NCBI RefSeq assembly: GCF_020740795.1
Contig: NC_067312.1
Span: forward strand, 46,338,405-46,402,404
Length of the DNA stretch: 64,000 nt
Direction of reading: 5' to 3'
From: Apus apus
Lineage: Eukaryota > Chordata > Aves > Apodiformes > Apodidae
Shown here: in pieces, positions 25,181 to 36,500 of the stretch
Position numbering within the stretch: position 1 is the stretch's first letter
Layout: each line of letters opens with the position of its first letter
Notes under the pieces: model-generated
The model's input: the letters and a program-made list of their open reading frames with translations, nothing else
Databases searched by the model: none
Told to the model about the DNA's origin: nothing
Program-made: the position numbers and the translations under genes

Positions 25181-28100
25181 ATGGGTATTTCAGGCTGCAG
25201 GAAAATGTACAGGGGAAATTATTTTAGGTAAGGTTGCCTGAGCTGCTACGGGCCTTCTCTAGCCAAGGATGCTGTCACTTTTAGCAGTGCTTTTTTTGCC
25301 TGATAAACAGGCCAGGAAGCTGAAAGGAACTGAAACTGCTGGTGAAGTGAAGGTTGTTCTATTGCCTTTGCTGCTTTTGCAAGTGCTGGCAACAACTTAG
25401 TTATGGTAAAGAAATGTACAGACATTTTTTGCTGGTTGTCAACTAGCAAATGTACGGAATCTGTAGCTTTCTGGAAGCAAGTTTAATCTTTATGTTCCTG
25501 TTCTACCGGAGCCGTCTTCTCCCACCTCCCACTTTGGAATTTTATATTTTCGATGTGTTAATTCGATTTACTGCTGCCATAAAATATTTATAGCTTCTAC
25601 TATCAATGATTGGTAAAGCTTTGAAAAATTCTTCTGATCTATTTTAATTTTGTTGTTTAGGTATTACGAGCACGAATTTATTTTAGCTCTATTTTTTGTA
25701 GAACTCTTTTCACTGTGACTCTGGTGTGGCAGGCTGTTCATGTAGGAAAAGGTAAGAAAAATGTCATGTTTTCTGCCGTCGCCCCTTCCCGTGTTTCTGT
25801 TGTACATTTACAATATGCATTGCTTCATTACAAGCTACCGTTCTCTTTCATATATGTCTTATACGCCAACATATCCCTTCTTGTCAAGGCCATGAAAAAG
25901 AAAGTGAAGAAGATGTGAAAAGTCTCAATGCCACAGCACAAAAGCCGCAGCCCAAGAACCAAGGGACTATTATAAATGCTCTCAGTGACATGAATCAGAG
26001 TTACGAAAGCAGAAAGCAGCAGAATTCCAGGGCACTGGTACCTTTCACTGGAATTACAGAGAGTAGGTAACATTATTTACTTAAACAACGCCATAAAATT
26101 GCTTTGTAAAATATTGTATCACAATGATCCTTTGACTGCTCTCCTGGAAGATTCCAGCAGGCTGGTTTTCTGTGGTCTGCTCCTTTAAATTATTCTCGTG
26201 GCCCCTTAGGAAATGGTGATAAAAATTTAAGGTAGAACCGGTGATCTCTTTCCCGCAAATGGTGGTAGCGGAAAACAGGGAAGGATACTGCGAGTTAAGA
26301 AGTCCTTTAGACTTGCAAAATTGTTTGTAAAATCTGGTTTGGTTTTGGCCTTGGTTTTTGTTCTTTATTTGTTTGTTGTTGTTTTGGGTTTTTTAAGTCG
26401 CCATTTTTCATTTTAAAAAAAATTTAAAAAATTAATTGAGCTGTCTGACAACAAGACTAATAAAGAGTTCTCTAAAACAAACAAAAAAAAACCAACAAAA
26501 ATAACAAACAAACAAAACCAACATATGTTTCCTGTCACATATAGAAAGTTTTACATTAGTACTCAGTCCCGGGAGTCTGAGAAGGGCTTCTGGGAGAATT
26601 CCCCTACCTTCTCAGAGCTAAGCAACTCCTCCCAATAACAAAGCCTCCTTTCTTCAAAAAAGAAGCACCACTTCCCTCTAACAGTGCCCCGCTTCTTAGT
26701 GTGGCTGCAGCCTGTCTCCGTCAAAGTGAAATGCTTCACTTGAAGATAATGCTGGTGGTGGTACGGGACTTGGCAGGCGTTGCTTCTTGACCGTTCCTTA
26801 ATCCCTAGTAGTTTGCCTCTAATCCTTAACTAAACAAACTGGGGTTAACTGAACAAACGCTCCTAATAGGCAGATAATTTTATTGTCTCGAAAGACAATA
26901 AAACTAGATACCTTTAAGATCCTTTGGCAACTGGAGACACCTGAGAGAACAAGTGAGGAAAATGGGAGGTTCAGAGCCCTCGGGGTGCTTGGTAATCTGT
27001 AATATTGTCTTGCAGGTAAAAAATTGAACAGACACTGCTGCCAAAACGGAGGGACCTGTATCCTAGGGGCTTTCTGTGCCTGCTTAAAGCATTTCACTGG
27101 CAGATACTGTGAGCATGACCAGAGGCAAAGGTAAAAACCAGAACAAAAACAAAGTGAGCAAGCTGCTCTGAATGCTTATTTTCTGTAGTGGGGTCAGTGA
27201 CTTACTAAATGTCTCCCTTGCCCTTGGCAGCAACTGTGGCAGCATTGCCCACGGCGCCTGGGTGCTGAAGGGCTGTTGGCTGTGTCGGTGTGGCTATGGT
27301 ACTCTGAACTGTCTCTCCGAAATTATGCACAATAACTGTGGTAAGCAATCGTGTTAAATCAACCCTTTTTATTTTGTGGATAATGGAATTGCTTTCCTGA
27401 AAGGTGGGCTATGCAGAGAATGCTGTTATGTGCTCTACTTAAGACATCTGCAGTGGCCTGCTTTGCTTCAGAGAATACATTACTGGGACAGTAAGTAATA
27501 CTGCTGTTGCCTGTATAGTACATTACATACAATACTTTGAGATCTTTATGATTCTCTTTAGTAGGAAACTCCTGTTTTAATTGAAAATTAGAGGGATTAA
27601 ATGTTCCTGTGTTCTGTGAAGCCTACACGACATCCCCGTGGATGAGGAAGGAGCAAAAGGAGTGTGTAAGCTGGTGTGGTACAAGTACAGAAACAATTTC
27701 TGAAAGTTTGTGTGATTTTGCATAAGCTACTTAAAATAAACTTCAGAATGGTTTCCTGCCTTTTATGTGCTAAGATCTATATCTTAATCTTTGTATTCCT
27801 GCTACAAATTTCCAAGTCTGAGCACACTCCACAAAAAGTGTAGCCGCAGTTGTAATGAATGCAAAGGAGTAGCACCCAGTCACCTCAAAAGCACTGTATT
27901 TATCTTAAATCAGATCTTTATACACAAACCTGTGAAATCCCAGTATAAAGTTTGAGTGGTTTTGAAAGCGGTGCATGAATTACCATAAAAACTTGAAAGA
28001 TTGTTTTCCAGGTACTTACTATCCGTGGAGAACTGGCTACTGTGATCCAGACTGTTTTCAATACTCTTAGATTAGTGATAAAAGTTACATATTATTTTAT

Positions 28101-29248
28101 CTCCAGGTGAAAATTAGCACTATCATGTCTCAATCTCACCCTGTGCTGTTATGTACTCTTACCTCAGCTCTGCGAATATCATTATTTAGCAAGCTAAAAA
28201 AAAACAACAGACCTACATAGCTTCAAGATCCGTCTGAACCCCGAGGAACTCTAATAGCCTCTTTTTTCCTGACCAGTTTCCTATCTGAGTAGCAGTGCAT
28301 TGAAGCTGTGACTCCCAAGTTATACTATCAACTCAGAAGTAAATCCAAATTTAAAAACTTAAGCCTCTTAGGTCTCCAGGATATGCCCTACTGTGTGATA
28401 AACCTTTAAAGAAGTGAAATGCAAAAGAAAGGTGACAACGACCAAAAAGGTCTGAAACCAAAACAACAAAAACCACCACCAAAATAACTTCTGCCTTGCA
28501 TTCTTCTGTATTGGATAGTTGTTTGTGGCACTCAATTTGCTTGTTAAACTCTTAAAAATAGTCCAATGCTTTCTTGAGTGTTTACATTCTAATCAGACCT
28601 ATTGTATCCAATTAGAGGAGCAAAAGACCTGAAGGCCTCTCAGTAAAAGCAGTCTACTGCTTCCTAGAATCATAGAACCATAATTCCTACTCTTGAGCTC
28701 AGCTTCACAAAGGCAATAAAGGTGGCAGTGGAGAATTTCACATGCATAAGTATATGGCTTTCTGCTTTGTGCTAGTACCTGAATCTACTTCTTGTTAAAG
28801 GAAGAGTTAAAAGGCTACATGCAGACTTGAGAGCATACCTCTTGTGAAGATCTTATTTGGTATTTACTTTTCATTATTCAGAGATCAATGTCTGCAAGAG
28901 CTGATAAGTACTATCAGTTGCTCCTCAAAGGATCACTGATGGGACATCTATTTACATCTCTTCCCCTGAGAATAGCCTCTGATTGGTTTTAACTGTTGAT
29001 ACTTTTAACTTAAGTACCTGTGAGATGACAGAAGACTTTCAATGTATGTTGAAAATTCTTAGGTTTAAAATTTACATATTTTACCCATTAACTTTATATT
29101 TTCTGGATTTTTTTTTTTTTCAGAACTGAAATCGGAAGAGGAGGAAATTACCAGACTATATTCTAATGGCCTAAGATTACAGCAAACAGTGTTTGTGCAT
29201 GCTTGCCTGCTCACGGTCCTGCTGCTGCTCTGCTGCTGGCAATTGTGA
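25181..29248 (+). CDS. TDGF1: EGF-CFC family co-receptor (Cripto/Cryptic), six coding exons
   Basis: Proposed coding exons are 25181-25227, 25687-25751, 25889-26062, 27016-27130, 27231-27340 and 29124-29248. They total 636 nt, or 211 codons plus TGA, with consistent phases and GT-AG introns. Family members are extracellular GPI-anchored co-receptors that help Nodal-class TGF-beta ligands engage ALK4/activin receptors, in mesendoderm and left-right patterning. The protein has an N-terminal signal region (about residues 14-36), a variable segment with NAT (51) and NQS (73) sequons, and an EGF-like domain with six cysteines (103,104,110,116,118,127) including the CQNGGTC O-fucose motif. A CFC domain with six cysteines (136,149,152,154,161,170) follows, with H141 and W144 at the positions tied to ALK4 contact. 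The hydrophobic C-terminus (193-211) is preceded by SNG (184-186), a plausible GPI site. The start is chosen because CRKM resembles the CRKM in the human Cripto N-terminus. Exons 1 and 2 are less certain than 3 to 6. Whether the locus is orthologous to mammalian TDGF1 or CFC1 is not decided by sequence; naming is tentative. Confidence 0.9.
25228..25686 (+). other. intron 1 of the EGF-CFC gene
   Basis: It starts GTAAGG after TTTTAG and ends TTTTAG before the second exon. Splicing here joins AG to C as a serine codon and keeps the frame. A stronger-looking acceptor at 25659-25660 (TTGTTTAG) would break the frame with exon 1 as proposed. It could serve a different first exon ending in phase 0. 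Confidence 0.6.
27341..29123 (+). other. intron 5 of the EGF-CFC gene
   Basis: A 1.8-kb intron begins GTAAGC and ends in a long T tract plus CAG at 29121-29123. No exon or repeat was recognised within it. A short CR1-tail-like string at about 28664-28683 is too short to call. Confidence 0.75.
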
Positions 29249-30075
29249 AACTGTACAAAGGAAATCATCTTAGGGTGGATATAACCCTCACCATGACTCA
29301 CAAAACTACAGAAGACACTTCTAATTAAAAGTTGGAGGCAGATTAAGGTGTACTAGTTAATACTGAAATGCTTGGATTATTCATATTATATGACTGTGAA
29401 GTATTTATTGTTATATTATTATTGTTATAATACTATTATCAATGTGTGATTCTAACAATTCTTTAGTTCTAAAATACTGTTCTTCCAGTGGAAGCAAAAA
29501 CCCTTCAATTTTCTGTGCCTTAAGTATTGTAAATTACAGGAATTTCTTTTTTACACAGTACAACTATTTTAACAAAGCTACTTTCATTTCTGAAGAGCTT
29601 TTATGTTTGGGTTCGTGTTTGGGTTTATTTAGCTTGAAAATTATCTACCGTTTGTCATTACATTGTAGCAAAATGCAGTAACAGAACAGTAAGAAAAAGG
29701 CGGAGTAGAATGAACAATCTGAAATTTGAAGGGATAACGAGGATTTTTAGGGTGGGTATATTTAAAATCCTATTAAACAGCAGATCTCTAGGAGTTCTAT
29801 AGTCTTCCAGCTGTTATGATTGTTTATTATAGATAAATTTTACATATGTACAATCTAAGGCAAGACGTATGTTTCATAATAATGTGCAGCTGATACTTTA
29901 TTTGACTTTCAGAGGTTTATTTTCTTTCACATCCTTGAAATATGAGCTCCCCTTTTCAAAAGACAGCAAAGAGAAACCTTTAAACTTTCTACAGGAAACC
30001 TGTTTTGATTTATACACCTTTCAGTATGAGTATTTCTAGGCTGTAAAATAAAATTTAAAAAAATTAAAAGTGTAT
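29249..30075 (+). other. probable 3' UTR of the EGF-CFC gene
   Basis: AT-rich sequence follows the TGA stop. A variant signal ATTAAA lies at 29324-29329 and a canonical AATAAA at 30047-30052, either of which could end the transcript. The extent is inferred from these signals alone. Confidence 0.45.
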
Positions 30076-33000
30076 ATACGTTTGTAATACAAGTTTATAA
30101 AGCACCAGGAATGTGTTCATTTAAAAAAAAAAAAAAAAAAATTGCAAATACCTTAACACTTTGAATGCAGAGTTACCACATAGAAACAATCAGATTTATA
30201 ATTTTGTTGATTTAAGATATGATATTGATGTATATTTTAAAAAATAATATTTCTTTATTGATTTATTTGATGCCATAAACCAAGACAGCAACCAGTTATT
30301 GAGCAGAGAAGGATGCATCACCAACAAATTACAAAATATTGTGGCTGCCTTTGAATCCATGACTAGTCAGTAACAGACTTTTACAGGGAGTCATTGTGTA
30401 AAAGCATGATCATGTTAAGTATTGCAAAGGATTCAGACTGCTCCTTTCCACAGCCTAGACCTAAGTGGAAAGACTAAGGTTTCTCACTCTTGACTGCGAC
30501 TAGACCAAAAAAGATCCTTTTCTCAGTACTTCCTACAAACTTGTCTGTACCCATATGCCTATGTTTCCACAGACTTTGAAAAGAAGTCCATCTTTAAACA
30601 ATTTAATATCAAAGAGAACAGCTGAAAGAAAGTCATACCTTTATTTATCAGATATTAATATTGCAGGAATGCTATTGTGAAAACATCTTGGCTTGCCGTA
30701 AAGCACGCCTGAGAAGTCTGTAAGCAATACAACTTGTAACGTGCTTCAAATAGGCTTTATTTTTTAAGGAAAGCAGCACAATATATGAAAAGTACAACGT
30801 ACAGTAAAAATATGTAAAGTAATACTTCTTTTTTTTATCCCTACAGAGAACATACAGAGTCATAAAAGATTGCCATTAACAAAATGAAAGAGTGGTCTAA
30901 TACAGGTTTTACAAAAGAAGAGCTGTTTCTGTTGCAATAGCATTCACAGCAGATTTAATCAGGAAAAAGTAATCTGGAATAATTCTTTATGTAGATGAGC
31001 CTATGTGCCTGCAAGAGTCACTGTGATGGAGCTATACTTGAAGTATTGGAGCAGCTGAAAATCCAGCAAAATAATATTTTCCTGCTGTACCAAAACATCA
31101 GTCCAAGACATCTAATTAGAAGTGGCAAAGTATAGTTCCTGCAGTTTCACTGTTACATGTGGAACGTAGCTCATTAAGTGATTCTAATTAATGTCAGTGT
31201 AAACTACTACTCAGTCCAAATGCTAGGATCTGAAAATTTTCTCCTGTGTACCTGGAGAAGTGAAAAGTTTTTGCTAGTTTGTTTTTGAGTTAACTTCCTT
31301 TTCTCTATCCTACGTTATTGCATTCTGTGTTACTGGAAAATCTGAAAACGATGGCTTCAGAACTGTTTTGTATCTACCATATTATGGCAAAACATGCACA
31401 CAGTGATGGCTAAGTTGTGGAAGATGTTTGCCTGGTCTTTGTGTCAGGTCTCTGAATGTTGTCATAAGTAGAACAGTACAGCCTATTGTATACCTCTGAA
31501 GCAGAGGAAGCCACAGGAGGTGAGTTTGAGGAAAAATAGGTATCTTCTTAAAGGAAAAAAGAAGAGAGGAAAAAAAAAAAAAAAACACCACCCCATTCAG
31601 AAGCTGTCCCATGCATAGTCTCATTCACAAAATTATAAGAAGGAAGAAAACAGAAAGCATGGAGGAACAAAGGAAAGTGCACTGTCAAAATCTTTGCTTA
31701 GGTTAAAACTGCTTTTATCTGTCTCCAGCTGTTGGCAAGAACAGATAAAAGAAAGCATTATTTGTCTCCCCTGCTACCTTCTAGGCCTGGCCAAGCTTCT
31801 AACACTGCAATTACAGGCACTTCGGTAAAGTTTGTTTATAACAAACAGTGATGCTTGCTCTCCAGACTCATGCTAACCCTGTTTATAGGCCCCTCCATCA
31901 AACATAGCACATTCCAGCAAAATAGACATCTGTTGTCACAAGTTCATGCATGTGACCACTCTATATGCAACCACACAGCATATGCAAACCTCAAAGAGGA
32001 GTATTTATCAAATGCTTCACAAGCCCAGAAGCCGTTAGACTTTTCACTCACAGTTTACTCCAAAACTAAAACAAATGGTGCAGCCGATGCCGCCTCCACA
32101 GCTTCACCCCTGCAATTGCTCCAGCCTTCCACTCCTCCTGTCACAATGCTGATAAGGACCTCAGGTCAGGGTAGCAGTGTAGAAGTGAAGACTCTCTCCC
32201 CTGCAGCCAAGAGCCTCCAGAGCTGAAGCTCTGTAGCCTGGCATAGGTCCACAGCAAGTGCCTTCTGCACTTTAAATGCTGCCTGTTTAAAGGAAGCAAT
32301 TTATTCTGCGTAAAGGCCATCTAATGTACCAAGGCTTCCTCATACAAAGCTGAAAAACTAACTTGCAGGCAGCAGATGCTGAGAAAGTGTCACTCATTTG
32401 GCTCTTAGAGTATATGATGGTTGTCTCTCAAGGTGACTTTATTCCTAACAAGGAAGGATTCATTTCTGTTGTCCCTGAGAAGAGTTAATGGTGCCCACAG
32501 GTGTCAATAGGTTTCCCTCACCTATAACTGTGAAAAAGGACCTTTTTTTCCAGCTAGCCAAAACAGAAACAGAAGTAATTTCACACAAAATTTTTATCCA
32601 GAGTTGTTTCTTTTAATTGGTTTATTTAGGATTGCTGAGGTTTACTCCCACACATCTCATTATTTGTCTTTCATTGACTCCAACAGTGTGTCAGCCGGCT
32701 ACATGTCTGGATCATTAAACTGACCAGTTTCATGTGCCTGAGCAAGTTTATATTGCAACTTTATATTTTGGCTTCCATTTATTGGAAGAGTGATACAGTA
32801 CAGCAGGCTGGCTCATGTACTGAGCAGCCCTGTGAACTGCAAGTTATAAACGTTTGTCTTGTGGACGTCTGTCCCGTCACCCTGCAATCATCGCCTGTCT
32901 CACCTTTGTAAAGCACAGTGGTATGCAAGCACAGGAGGCTTAACGACAACCAAGCAGCAGTATACTTGCACTCTGCAAAATTACACAAGTCATGAGTACC

Positions 33001-33319
33001 CCTTGCAATGGCAAAGCACATTCCTGGTCAGAGAAGACATTAAAACATGTAATTCCCTCTGCATTCCATTGATTGACCTTGCCTTTGGCTAATGCTGCTG
33101 CGAGAGTAGATTCTTCTTAAGGGCATGAATCTGCAGTGTGCCACTGAGATAAAACCAGATGCTTTATACATATTGGGCCTTGCATTTGTCTTCAGGTACA
33201 TGCTGGCATAGCAATAGTTTTCATTAGCAGTTGTCTTTGGCTGCTGCAGCCCAACCACATCTTTACAAAACTACAATTTATAAACCAGCCTGTGAGGCTT
33301 CTGCTCAGATATTTGTATG
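30076..33319. other. intergenic DNA, no supported gene
   Basis: It holds A runs at about 30124-30140 and 31571-31584. The plus-strand open frame at 31855-32226 (123 codons) shows no known motif and no splice context. No mobile element was recognised. Confidence 0.45.
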
Positions 33320-33565
33320 ATGAGGTGCAAATCTAACCTCTTTCCATTTTGAACCATTACCTCTTGTCCTACAGCAACAGGCCCTGGAAAAAAGTTTGTC
33401 CCTGTCTTTCTTATACATCCGCTTTAAGTACTGAAAGGTCTCACCCTTCTCTTTTCCAGGCTGAATAACCTCCATTCTTTCAGCCTCTCTTCATAGGAGA
33501 GTTGTCCTGTCCCTCTGATAATTTTTGTGGCCATCTGGACCTGTTCCAACACATCCTTTTAGTGA
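33320..33565 (-). mobile_element. CR1 ORF2 C-terminal fragment (minus)
   Basis: The minus-strand reading gives decayed CR1 sequence around the RVQ-RATK-I-G block and the EKRR block, then the region before the ORF2 end. Both the 5' part and the 3' octamer tail are missing, and the frame is broken, so it is an old remnant. Confidence 0.75.
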
Positions 33566-36500
33566 TATGCCTGTCATTAGTGATGCAAAGCAGAAACAAC
33601 TGCAAAAGTTCAACAGTATGACATCAGTGTTGAAATATATGTAGGCCAGCCTCCATTCCAACAATTCCAACAAGGAATCATCTATTCAGGTAAAACAAGA
33701 TAGCAAATGTTAATTGCAGGTACAGAGTGTATGTCCAATGCTTCAACTTTCTGAAGTAGTTTGAGGTGATAATGAGACCACAAAGGCATGTGTCTGCTGT
33801 TTCCTTTGTACTGACAGCACAGCCATGCTCTCAGCCAAGTTTACTCACTTATCCATCCAAAATATTCTTTTCTGATTTTATTAATGTGATTTCCAGCTAG
33901 ATCATGTATACTCGCACAGGGATGTGACAGAGACATGCAGTAAAGGTGAAGGGAAGCCCACAGTTAGACAAGCCAAAACTGGTGACATAATCACTGCTGT
34001 AATGGTAATAGCTTAGTTAGATAGAAAGATTATAGGTCCTATTTTAAAAGAAACAGTAACCTGGAATGCAGAGAAGATAGCAATAACTAAACGCCAGTGA
34101 ACTGAAAATCTGCTCATAAATTCCCATTACAGTGTATAAGCAGTACAACATTCCACGGGGACAAGAGAAAAATCTGATAATGTGTTTGGCTGTAGTGACA
34201 CAATTAATTGAATGTTATATGCCATTTTGTCATTCACAGTTTGTAAAGGATATTGAAATTTGTAAAAGTTCCAGGGGAAAAAAATATCTAGGCAAGATGT
34301 AAGATATGAAAGTATACACTACAATGAAAAATGCAATGAGCTCAGTCCATTATGAAGGCAAAAATAACCAGCAACTTGATCCCCTGCAGAATAACATGGA
34401 AAGATACTCAGTCTTATTACTTTGGTGAACTGACAGAGCTATTTTCACTGTTTAACAGAGTAGCCAGTGTATCTTTCACCAGTGTATCAGGACACAGAAA
34501 TGCCATTCATTACCAGTGTTAAAAAAATTAGATTCATCAAGTATTTGCAAAGGGGCTGCTTATTAAAAGTTTATCAAGCCAATGAAGTGACACTGTTGTA
34601 TGCACATTGTTGTGTGTGTGAGCGTGCCCAGTGAATGAAGGCAATTCTGAAGCAGGCTTTAATTGCTGCCAAAATCACTGAAGGTAGTACAAATAAAGAA
34701 AGAGAAGCCCAAAGAAATTGAGTGAGATATTATTAGCGATCTGTGCACTGATTCATTGCAAACAATAATATAAAAAGCCATGAACATGAAGCCGAAGCAA
34801 CATAATTGTGTTAAAACATGTCTGTATTAGTAGAATGCCTACAAGCCCTCACCAAGACTGAGATATTATTGTGCTAGGCACTATTCACTGGCATAGGAGG
34901 AATGAACTGCCTTCAGCAACTGACAAAAACTGATGGCTTTCTGACAGTTAATAAACTATCTGTCATTCTCCAAGGCAAAACCCTTAGTCTGGGCGCACTC
35001 TTTCAGTCATGTTTTTATCAGCCCTGTTGGTTTTGCTGTTTATTTTCAAGCTTCTCTGTACTGCTTCTAGATCACAACACCAGTACAGGCACCACTCATG
35101 AGGAAATAGCATCATTAGAAGTTAATAGAACTGACTCTTAACTTTGCAGTCAGATACAAGTGTGAGACTGAATATAGCACTAGTGAATGACTTCCTGAGC
35201 CTCACACTATTGATAAAACCTAACATACCCACAGCAAACCACTGAAAGAACTTGAATACCAAGTGTCAGTTTTTTAACATAATTTTCAAAAGATGAAGCT
35301 GCTCTTATCTGCTGCTTTGGTTACAAGTCATGTATGTCCCTGTATATATTAACACTGAGCATTTTGTCAACACATACCAAACACTGTTCCTACATATACT
35401 GTAGAATCAAAGAGAGCTATTTTTTCCTAGGCAATTAAAATAAAGAAAAACTTAGGCTGGTAAAAGAAGCATACATAAAGGTTATCACAGAACTCAAGTT
35501 ATAGTCAATAAACCATTATTTTTTCAAGTGATTTTCATATAATGATTCCACTCCTGTTAAATAAAACTTGCAGTGAGTAAGTGATCCAACCTACTACAGG
35601 GATGAGGAGTGATTATTGTATCCCTGTGAGAAGACTTACAGAAAGTGAAATAATTATCTTTAATCTTACTATTCTATTAAAGAGACAAAGGAACCCTCTT
35701 GTTGGGTTAAGTGTGTCAGAAGGACAAATCATACACAGCCCCATGTGCATGGATTCTGAGGTGCTGAATACTAATTTTAAGGGACTTTTATCAGATAGCC
35801 AGATGAAAAGAAATAGCAGAGACTTGCTACTTTTCAAGACTATATGCTTTGCCTGGCTGCTAGCAATTAAAGTTTGACAGTATGCCAAGATGCACATATA
35901 AAATAAGCTTGAAAATATTTGTTTTCAAAAATCATTACCTTGTATAAATATTCAGATCTTGGAACATTTTATAGAGTGGAGGTAGAAAATAGACTATTGT
36001 ATTTTGATAGTATAATTGTGGGACATCATAAATAAGTACATTGATGATAGGTCAATTAAAGCATTTCGCAGAACTCAGCCTTAGAGATTGATGCTAAAGA
36101 GGAAAATGTGTCAGTGCATGAAATAACATTCCCAACAGATTAATTAGTTATCTGCTGCATTTATTGCTTTTTTTCTTTAACTTTTTCATGCACTGACCTT
36201 GATATTCTGCATATGTGATTATCTTAGTTACAATAAAAATATTTCTTTGATAATTCAAAAGATACTGAAACAGATACTGTGGTGTATGCTGCCTGGTCTC
36301 CTTCCCTGTATACTACTGCTCCTGAATACTGATGAGAACTGCTGCTAGGCAAACTAAAGGGTTGTTCTAGCCTTAGAAATCTATGCTTAAACAGCCCTAC
36401 CTGTGAAAACGTTCCAAATAATCAAAAGTAAAAACAGACTGGTTCTTCAGTTACGCCAGTGTACCCCAAATTACAGAAACATTGAGGTTAGGAAAAATTG

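Noticed and set aside
28664-28683. Short AGAATCATAGAACC string like a CR1 tail
   Set aside because: Only about 20 bp, with no adjoining CR1 3' sequence.
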